A DNA stretch of 64,000 nucleotides from assembly GCA_022747635.1 (NCBI GenBank), contig JAKTNV010000007.1, forward strand, positions 6,785,997 to 6,849,996, given 5' to 3'. Source of the stretch: Hetaerina americana (lineage: Eukaryota > Arthropoda > Insecta > Odonata > Calopterygidae). Positions 56,690 to 64,000 of this stretch are shown here, one piece after another. The translations under genes were made by a program, and so were the position numbers. Under the pieces are notes generated by a model, which worked only from the letters and a program-made list of their open reading frames with translations, made no database searches and was not told where the DNA came from. The stretch's first letter is position 1; the number at the start of each line of letters is the position of its first letter.

Positions 56690-56865
56690 ATAGTAAATGT
56701 ATTTACATGCGTATAAGTTGAAAGGACTTTTCAATAATTTTTCGCGCCACTGCGTGTATAGATTTGGATGGATGTGTTGACTTTGCATGTGGTTTTGCGC
56801 TCTTTAACGGGTGGTGACCTAACATCCCCCACCACACGCCCTTGCGGGGTATCATGTAGATGTGG
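56690..56865 (+). mobile_element. LINE 3' tail (CR1/L2-like), hairpin shortened
   Basis: TTTGCATGTGGTTTTGCGC, ACGGGTGGTGACCTAACA, CCCCCACCACACGCCCTTGC then GGGGTATCATGTAGATGTGG. The GGCGGCTTGC part of the hairpin is deleted, so the stem cannot form in this copy. Upstream limit approximate. Confidence 0.78.
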
Positions 56866-57080
56866 ATAACAAAAGAGCGCGCGTCGGAATCATTTCTCCG
56901 CTCCCAGACGAACGCACCACACGAAAAACCTTCCATTTTATTCTCGGCAATTAGAAGACATCCCTTTCGTAGAATTTACGTTATTTTTAAGGAGAATTCA
57001 TGCTGAAACGCAATGCGATAACAAGAAATGATTTATGTTGCAACAAATATTTCAATAGCAGGGGTAATCGTGGTTATGTT

Positions 57081-58997
57081 AGGGCGCATTGAAAAGGAAG
57101 GTCTCCTATTTTTGAAGTGATACTCTTATAGCGATATCCTTATACGAGGTCCTCTTCTCTGGCTTTTCTAGATTGGGAGTCATTTGGTGAGAGCTGCGTG
57201 ATGTAACGTGGTGTCCCATTACGCGGCTGGTAATTATTTTTGAGCATCTAATTGACATTAACATGGGCTCGCTTACAATGTTATTATTTTCGAACCCCCA
57301 CTCACTGCGTCTTCGAGGGTGTTAACTAGTAGTCGGGGTTGTTAGTCTCCCCTACCCCCCCCCCACTTTCCCTTCAATTTTTTGGTCAGAAAAGCGCCAA
57401 CTCTTACTATAAAGGAGATACAACTCATCCTTCTTAAAGACGCCTACGGTGGTGACACCCGAGTCAACTATATCAACAAATACTGGGAATCAACAGGTTT
57501 CCTCGCCCGTTGTTATTCTTGTTTTGTTGTGTTTATAATTTACATTAATATCAATGGGCTTGCTTAAATTATATCCACATTTATGAATTGTGTTTTGTGC
57601 CCGCACATGACTGGGTTTGCTTCGGGAGATTATCAGGTATTTGCAAGTGATATTATGTATATAATTTATATTAGATTAAATATTATATGGATATGTTTAA
57701 AGATTTATATGCGTGTATATACTATATATAATATTATATATATATATATATACACATATATATATAATATTATATATATATATATATATATAATAGCATA
57801 TTATGTATAAATACACAAATGTGTGTTGCATTATTTATTTTATTTGCCGTTTTTAAATAAATACATAGTTTTTTACATCATAACATGACATAAAAGATTG
57901 GTGTTTCCAAGCTGCGGCCGTGCCGCCGCGCGTCCCAGCGCAACTACAGTGAAGACCCCCTCTCTTACACTTACGCCAGGTTACGCGCGTATACGCTGCT
58001 GCCCGTGCGATCACAGCTGCACATATATGTGTCTGAATATTCGAGTATTTAATTTTTCGCTATCTTGAGAATTCGTTTGAAAAATTCAATTGTTACAGGG
58101 GTGGGGGCTGATGAAATGGTCGGGAGCATCGAATTTCCTAAATATCAATTCAACCCAAAAGTAGCTGGGTCATATATCCAGATCAAGTTTTCACTTCTAT
58201 CGGCAGTACCCGAGATTGCTACGTTTTTTTAAATACTGACGTCGTACCTTTCTCCCACCGCGTCGCGAAGCTAACTGACGACTGCTTCTTTCAATTCCTC
58301 GTCTGACTTCAATTTCTGTTCCCCAAGGTGTTTTTTGAGAGAAACAAGTGGTAGTAGCTGGGGGTAACGTCCAGACTGAAAGGTGGGTGGTCGATGATAT
58401 CCCAGCTGAATTTATTGAGAAGGGTGGTCGTTTGATGTGACTCATGTGGACGTGCATTGTCATGATGCAATCACACTCCTTTGGTGAGACACCTTGAATT
58501 AATTGAGGACCTCCGACGCAATATTCTGCACGGAGAAGTAGCCACACTCTTCATTAAGACCTTTCATTTATCTCATGAAGGGTAATTCTCCGGTTATTGC
58601 GCACCATCTCGTCAATTGGAGCCACCGTTGATTCCGGCAAACTCGGCCGCCCTGACCGCTGCTCATCGTGGACGTTTTTCCGGCCATAAAAAAACTCCCT
58701 GCACCACTTCCGCACGTTTTTGATGTCCATACACTTCTCACCGTACACTTCCAATAAATAGCGATGAATTTCTATTGGAGATGCAGTCGTCAGTTGGCTT
58801 TGCGACGCGGCGGGAGAAAGGTACGACGCTGGTATTAGAAATCTGGTTACAAGGATGCAAAAAGTGATTGATCGTCAAAGCGGCCATGTAGAAAAATAGC
58901 TAAATGCTCAACCTTTCCAACTATGTACACAAAGTTGAGATTAAATTTGATTTTTAATGAAAAAAAATAGGAGACCTTCCTTTTTAATACGCCCTCG
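57081..58997 (-). mobile_element. Mariner element with TIRs, about 1.9 kb, pseudogenised
   Basis: Inverted ends: AGGGCGCATTGAAAAGGAAG at 57081 and, inward from the right end at 58997, CGAGGGCGTATTAAAAAGGA; both continue GGTCTCCTATTTTT. TA follows the right end (58998-58999). The transposase is on the minus strand: TTASPIEIHRYLLEVYGEK (first HTH, about 58790), VRKWCREFFYGRKNVHDEQR, then NNRRITLHEINERS, after which the frame breaks and a deletion leads to HHDNARPHES (second Asp, 58470). The third Asp box reads FSLDVTPSYYHLF, with Tyr replacing the catalytic Asp, then ELKEAVVSWLRDAVGERYD. Coding material ends near 58200, yet about 1.1 kb of unrelated sequence lies between it and the left TIR, including a TA microsatellite and a GC-rich patch. 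That points to a nested insertion. Confidence 0.82.
57718..57800. repeat. Interrupted TA microsatellite
   Basis: (TA)n with AATATT interruptions and one ACACA insert, partly palindromic around ATATATAATATTATATATAT. It lies inside the 1.9-kb mariner. The ORF across it is an artefact. Confidence 0.8.
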
Positions 58998-58999
58998 TA

Positions 59000-59906
59000 T
59001 AAAATATATGGCGTCAGGATGTCAGCACAATATTACTCGTTGAGCATACCAACGTTTCTTTCGAATCGCAAGCATCGTTTTTTTTAAGATAAAAGATTCT
59101 CTTTGGTTCGTTTATCGGCGGTGGTGGCACATTGCGTTCACGATAAAAGAGAAGGTGGACGACGGACCAATAATTGCTCTATTGACGGAATTTCGCTCAA
59201 ACACGGTGCGCTTTTGACAAGACTTCCTTCCACTCCCAGCATTTGGTTTCCCCACAAATGGATTTACAAACCCCTCCGAATTAAAAGAATAGAAGCATTC
59301 CCTCTCCTATTTTAGAGGATTTTCAACGTCTCTTTCGGAAAATAAAATGAACCCCCCCCCACACCCACCACGTGCGGAGGATCGTCCATCTGCATTGATC
59401 CAATACGAGCTGCGGTGATCGCCACCCTCCTCCATTCATGGCATCCCATTCTTTTTTGAAATATCTCTACACCCGTCCCACTCCTGACTTGACAATGCTT
59501 CAGAATCCTTCCCACCACACTTCCCCGTCCCCTTGTTATATCTCGTTGGCTCGTTAATCCACCACTCCGGGCGGGGATTTGGCAAAGGGAGAGCAAGGAG
59601 AGACATGGAATGGAATGATCACTTACGAAAACACACGCGATGGCGGATTTATTTTTTTGAATACACGCGACAGGGCGGATAAAGGCATTCCCAACTATAA
59701 ATGGCGATACCTCGCTGCTGTCAACCCGTCCCACCCCCTTGGACATCTGGATTGTACAAGCATTGTGCATTATTCATTCAGTTTCAGTCGTCTGAAGACA
59801 CTACCCGATCATTCTCCGCCATTCTCCTCTACTCTGAATTCACTCCGCAGTCATATCAAACAAAATAGTTTTTCCCTTACTCCCCACAACAAAACTCAAA
59901 ACTGTA
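59000..59906. other. Noncoding DNA, nothing recognised
   Basis: Mixed composition; frames of 152 codons (59312-59770, minus) and 165 codons (59579-60076, plus) were inspected. They overlap each other, the second runs into the mariner leader, and neither shows a known domain. Confidence 0.4.
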
Positions 59907-60728
59907 GGCTGAAAACTAATCCGCACATGCTTGTAAAATACAAACAAAATGACCTTCAGAAGCACTCCTGGTGGCATGTGGAAGTAACATTCCCCCTAAA
60001 CACGCATGCGCAGGTTTTAGGTCGTTACATTAATCCAGTGTATTTTGAGAAGCGGAAGTATGGAGACGTGTTCTAGTGCTATGTCGACGCAACTTTTCTC
60101 GAATCCAGGACTTGACAGCTGCCTTTACCTCATCGTCCGAGGTGTAATGATTGAGGTGTCTCTTGAGTTGAGGAAAAAATAAAAAAATCGCAAGGCGCAA
60201 GATCGGGGGAATTAGGAGGGTTTTGTTTGTCCTCGTCTAATAGAGAAGGCGTGGTACCCATCGTGCACAGATTTCACGGTATCCCAATTGCTCAATAATG
60301 AAGCCGACACGTTCCTTGGATATTCCAATATGGTTTGCGATACGCTTTTGAGTGATTCGGCGGTCATTTTGAATCAAATCTTCGACGAGTTTGCGATACT
60401 TATCGTTTGTGGTAGTGATCGGACGTCCGCTGCGTGTTTCGTGATTAATTGTGTCTTTTCCATGGTCACAACCACGAAATTTTACTACCCATCGATTTGT
60501 AGTAGACGGATCAACAGCATCGTCACCATGAATAGCCTTAAAACGACGATGAATCTCAGTAGGAGTCCTCCCACTTTTAAAAATACGATGGATGAATGTA
60601 AGGACCTCAAACTTGCGCATGCGGGTTTAGGTGGAATGTTACTTCCACATGCCACCAAGAATGCTTGGGAAGGTTATTTTGTGTGTGGTCTACAAGCAAT
60701 TTTGCATTAGTTTTCAGCCTACCCTCGC
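59907..60728. mobile_element. Fold-back mariner with long inverted ends (family M-A, copy 5)
   Basis: The left end from 59907 (preceded by TA) is the 5' leader on the plus strand: GGCTGAAAACTAATCCGCAC..ATGCTTGTA, through to the start codon region (ATGTCGACGC) at about 60081. After 60093 the element runs in the opposite orientation. The C-terminal coding part has LKRHLNHYTSDDEVKAAVKS on the minus strand, followed by a deletion. The N-terminal frame 60237-60620 then has the first HTH (TPTEIHRRFKAIHGDDAVD), NRWVVKFRGCDHG, the second HTH (QNDRRITQKRIANHIGISKE) and EICARWVPRLL. The right end at about 60728 repeats the leader inverted, giving long inverted ends of about 190 bp with substitutions and small indels. 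The 127-codon frame encodes only the DNA-binding half; the catalytic domain is missing. Confidence 0.85.
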
Positions 60729-61236
60729 ATGACCACAGTCGTAGAGGCACCAGGTCATTAAATTACTATGACAAAACAAAAAAAATCAATACAAAACAAG
60801 TGCGCAGTCGGCTGAAGATTAACAAAAAGATGTAGTATTATTCCTCCAGGTTATTGCAAAATGTAAGTTTATGCGACGGCGGAAGAAAAAATATCATCCA
60901 ATAGAAATAATACTGGATGATACGAAAATGTATCCATTACATTTGTTGATGAGCAGCATATTATAATGACACATGAATATGACATACTTGTATTATGGTT
61001 ACATTACACATCTAATGAATACACATGTAATTACCACGTAATCTTTTATATTTATATTGTTTATAATTTCATTAATATTTTATATTGAAATGTTACACAT
61101 GGAAACTGTTTGAAAAGAGTGAAGGGTGGAATGAGAAAATTTGATCCAATGTAGACTTTTTTATGTACCCACATATATGTACATCACGTATTACCTCGAA
61201 TTTTAGTATTTGAATGGATCAGTAAATAATATGCAA
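60729..61236. other. AT-rich noncoding DNA
   Basis: A-rich stretch near 60775-60800; nothing recognised otherwise. Confidence 0.5.
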
Positions 61237-61352
61237 ATTGGAGGCTTGGATGAAGTATTGTGTTACTATTACTGACATGTTTTGTCACAGGATGGCAAAA
61301 CATTATCGAGGAAAAACATTTTCTAATGGAATATATACATATACATATATAT

Positions 61353-61399
<47 letters not shown>

Positions 61400-61518
61400 T
61401 AATATGCAAGAAAAAAATATATGTATATATTCCATTAGAAAATGTTTTTCCTCGATAATGTTTTGCCATCCTGTGACAAAACATGTCAGTAATAGTAACA
61501 CAATATTTCATCCAAACC

Positions 61519-61524
<6 letters not shown>
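61237..61524. repeat. Large inverted repeat with CA/TA loop
   Basis: Arms 61237-61343 and 61418-61524 are inverted copies over 107 bp with two differences that I can see, both near the outer ends. The 74-bp centre is (CA)n and (TA)n. No protein or hammerhead core is recognised in the arms. It could be a short fold-back transposon or an inverted duplication. Long ORFs on both strands are artefacts of the symmetry. Confidence 0.8.

Positions 61525-61580
<56 letters not shown>
61525..61580. repeat. TA microsatellite
   Basis: An uninterrupted (TA)n array of more than 50 bp separating the two large palindromes. Confidence 0.85.
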
Positions 61581-61587
<7 letters not shown>

Positions 61588-61818
61588 AATACACAGTAAC
61601 ACATAATATAGAAACACAAAAAAAGAGAACACTCACACGTATTTTCTTGATATTTCGACGGAAACAATCCGTCTTCCTCTGAAGATGTAGAAGTAATGAA
61701 CATTACTTCTACATCTTCAGAGGAAGACGGATTGTTTCCGTCGAAATATCAAGAAAATACGTGTGAGTGTTCTCTTTTTTTGTGTTTCTATATTATGTGT
61801 TACTGTGTATTGTACTAT
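61581..61818. repeat. Perfect palindrome, PLE-like arms
   Basis: Arms 61581-61698 and 61701-61818 are identical inverted copies over 118 bp around a central AA. The right arm on the plus strand contains CAGAGGA (61718-61724), a GACGGA..TCCGTC stem with TTGTT loop and GAAATATC (61743-61750). This is the hammerhead order seen in PLE ends, with A in place of the second core base (CAGAGGA for CUGAGGA). The left arm carries the same on the minus strand. No coding capacity. Confidence 0.75.
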
Positions 61819-61849
61819 TCGGCACTTCCGTGTTACGTCTATGAAAGCA

Positions 61850-61851
61850 TA

Positions 61852-61937
<86 letters not shown>
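61850..61937. repeat. TA microsatellite
   Basis: About 80 bp of (TA)n directly before the RTE 5' fragment. The ORFs across it are Tyr-Ile repeats and artefacts. Confidence 0.85.
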
Positions 61938-61939
<2 letters not shown>

Positions 61940-62240
61940 TTGCACACCATGCAACCTTGGCGCGGTGAGAGGGCCAGTTTGTTCTGACGACCCCTAGCAC
62001 TGCGCTGGAGGGAGCTATTTTATTCGCCCCTGGGTGGGTTCGTCAATGCCAGGCAGATAAAAGGGTAGGAGCCAAAAGAATGCAAGTCCGTCCCTCAGTG
62101 AGGCGCGACTCCCCTTTTCCACCCCCTCCCGGTTCTCACCCCTGTGGCACGCGGGCATTTGAGTGATGTTGTCGCATTGATAGCACTATTGAGGAAGGTA
62201 ACGGGAAACTACCTCAACTAATTATCACACGAAACAATGA
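61938..62240 (+). mobile_element. RTE LINE 5' UTR fragment
   Basis: Follows the 5' UTR of the 41.9 kb element: GCAACCTTGGCGCGGTGAGA, GTTCTGACGACCCCTAG, CTGTGCTGG-like GCGCTGGAGGGAG, TCAATGCCAGGCAGATAAAA, CCTCAGTGAGGCG, then after a C-rich insert AGCACTATTGAGGAAGGTAACGGGAAAC. It ends near the position of the ORF start; no endonuclease or RT follows. Confidence 0.75.
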
Positions 62241-64000
62241 TGACGCCAACGCGAAATGAGTCCACTCACTCCAAGAGTCGTGACTCCACGTCGTCGCGCT
62301 TGGGGCAATCAATAGTCTAATCAAACGATAACTCCGGATGAACGAAGAGGTTGAGATGAAATCAGTCGAGCGCTGGATCAATCGGTGGAGTCGCAGATGG
62401 AAGGGCGCCGAGTCATTTAAAAGTAAATCGATCCTCTTCCTCTCCGGAACTATGTTGCCTTTTGAAGCAAGGATGTTTTGCGTGTGTGGTAACGAACTAT
62501 GGAGAATGTGTAATTATTTGCGTGTTGTTCCTGACGGGAGGGAGACTAAGTAAAGGTGAATCGTTTTTTATTACAGTTTATATAGTTTTTTCTGTTTTTT
62601 TTAAATATGTTTTGTGAAATGGCGCCATCTTTCGGGAGATCCGCAAATACTGACAGCTGATCCGAGAGCCGCCCCTGTATTGGCATTTGCGCGTATTATC
62701 CAACAAATGAAGTCTCGTGCTCAAATCAGCGCGCATCCCAGCCCAAGCTATTCACCAATGAGGCAACTCTTTTTCTTCGTTCATTTCCTAACGAAAATCG
62801 CAGTACCTCCTCCATATCCTGTTCAATCGCGTGATTAGGTTTTTCTTTCGCATGGGTCAAAAATACTCGTTCCGTGTTCAAAGGTGAGATCTATCCGACG
62901 ACACCATCTCTCTACTCTTTCATACCAATATTCCCACCTCTTTTTTCGCTCTTCGGAGTTTCCTTCTTGCAGCTCTGAAGTCGTCTCCTCATTCCGCATC
63001 GATTCTTCCCCTCCTTGTCCTCCGACGATGGAAGAAGAGGGACGCGCGACCCCTTCCGCACCCCCCTCCTAATCCCTCTTCCCCCCGGTGGTGGAGGAGG
63101 AAGAGAAAAGCGCGGAACACGTGGAGAGTCTGGAAACAGCGGAGAGCGGGGGAGGGGAGTGGGAGGAGGACTCGTGCCACACTCGGGCGTCCCACGCGCA
63201 GACAGCGAGAGACACCTCACCACCCGCCAACACAAATTTGTGCCGTTTCGCGGCGGGGCCTACGAACTACGGCAAGACTTCCGTTCCGTCTTTATTAGTC
63301 TCCCAAATCTCAAAGAGAGAATGGTCGGTTAGTAAGGCAGCCCTCCAAATCTTCTCCTCATCCTATGCTAATCCCCTCTCGTACACCCTGCGACAGCCGA
63401 TCCCTCCAGCGCACAACTTCATACGCTGTTTCCGGGACAAGAAATCCATACGCCACGACATCCGAGTCCTGACCAGAAAGTAACTTACGTTTCGCCCTAG
63501 CGTGGCGGTGGGTAGTGCTAGAGCGCTACCCACCCTATGTGCACGCACCCTACTGGGGTAGTAGTGTGCAGACCGTGGTTCCTCTACTTTACTCACATTG
63601 CGAATTGTTGAAATGTGCGCTAATGATGATTATCCCAACCACAACGCAGGTCTTGTCGAAATCCAACGAGTTAATGGTCTTAACGATTCCTCAGTTTGGT
63701 GAAAGACTTAATTGAATGGTTTTGGTGAAAAGGTATTCGTAAGGAGGGTTTGGGCATTTGGGCGATTCTATCAACGCCACCAGTGGATTATGCAGCAAAA
63801 GGTGAATATTAAAATGATCATGGATGATTTATTTGTTGACATAATTGGAGAGATTTTCTCATCGGATTTCTGAAATTACGTACGTTTAAAAAAAAGAAAT
63901 GCCAAGAAAGGAAGAAGTCCAAGTTCAGCAAGTATACAGTCCCGCCTAATGTGGCGATTCGTTTCACGTTTGATGTTACTCCTTCCGCGGCACATTGGCG
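62241..64000. other. Noncoding DNA with a GC-rich patch
   Basis: 62900-63320 is GC-rich with overlapping ORFs on both strands (105-131 codons), Arg/Ser/Pro-rich and without domains. At 63464-63490 GACCAGAAAGTAACTTACGT resembles the mariner end at 50.18 kb, but nothing recognisable follows. An inverted GTGGGTAGTGCTAGAGCGCTACCCAC hairpin lies at 63508-63533. The rest to the window end is unrecognised. Confidence 0.4.

Noticed and set aside
59579..60076. 165-codon plus ORF
   Set aside because: Its 3' third runs through the noncoding mariner leader, and an overlapping 152-codon frame exists on the other strand; no recognisable domain.
61184..61987. Tyr-Ile-rich ORFs up to 140 codons on both strands
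   Set aside because: They are translations of TA/CA microsatellites and of palindrome arms, which read the same on both strands.
62884..63483. Overlapping 105-131 codon ORFs
   Set aside because: GC-rich, low complexity, open on both strands; no family motif.
63464..63533. Mariner 5' end similar to 50.18 kb
   Set aside because: Only about 14 bases of resemblance (CCAGAAAGTAAC), and no transposase residues were found downstream.
1..64000. CRISPR array, prokaryotic operon or phage-like region
   Set aside because: No regularly spaced repeats, no dense co-directional ORFs; all recognised proteins are eukaryotic transposon proteins.

Overview
The window looks like arthropod, most likely insect, nuclear DNA. 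Reasons: no dense co-directional ORFs, AT-rich spacers, (TA)n/(GA)n/(GT)n microsatellites, many mariner families, RTE-, CR1/L2- and jockey-type LINEs, Penelope-like (PLE) pieces and tRNA-derived SINEs. I could not recognise any host protein-coding gene, rRNA gene or functional tRNA gene. Species cannot be assigned from the sequence alone. Coordinates of degenerate elements are approximate unless a terminal repeat is stated.

Layout. 1-9 kb: three mariner relics (1.8-2.5, 3.8-4.3, 5.5-5.9 kb), a LINE 3' tail (4.4 kb), a mariner 5' end (7.8 kb) and a PLE fragment with a GIY-YIG-type domain between inverted pseudo-LTR segments (8.0-8.9 kb). 9-16 kb: LINE and mariner relics. 16-25 kb: mostly unique-looking noncoding DNA with GA-rich and GC-rich islands. 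25.4-25.6 kb: a 214-bp insertion between 12-bp direct repeats, mostly a perfect palindrome that carries a hammerhead-ribozyme-like motif on each strand. 27-29.4 kb: LINE tail, SINE, RTE LINE 3' end, and a palindromic tRNA-derived SINE. 30-38 kb: three more mariner copies and a CR1/L2-like LINE with an open RT fragment (32.1-33.5 kb). 41.9-46.9 kb: a LINE nest with an RTE element (intact endonuclease ORF, damaged RT) and several CR1/L2-like pieces in both orientations. 48-51.5 kb: mariner, LINE and jockey relics. 51.7-57 kb: SINEs and RTE 5' fragments. 57-60.7 kb: a 1.9-kb mariner with terminal inverted repeats and a fold-back mariner. 61.2-61.9 kb: two adjacent large palindromes separated by (TA)n.

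How the parts relate. The LINEs share a GC-rich 3' hairpin followed by a GATGTA-type repeat, seen in about eight clear copies, several of them tail-only insertions. One mariner family occurs five times, always damaged; two copies share one internal deletion and carry an inverted extra 5' end. The recurring theme is head-to-head duplication: four inverted repeats with arms of 82-118 bp and 98-100% identity. At least two of them look PLE-derived with hammerhead-like cores and one is a SINE. Three RFX X-box-like sites lie outside recognised transposons and are the best host regulatory candidates.
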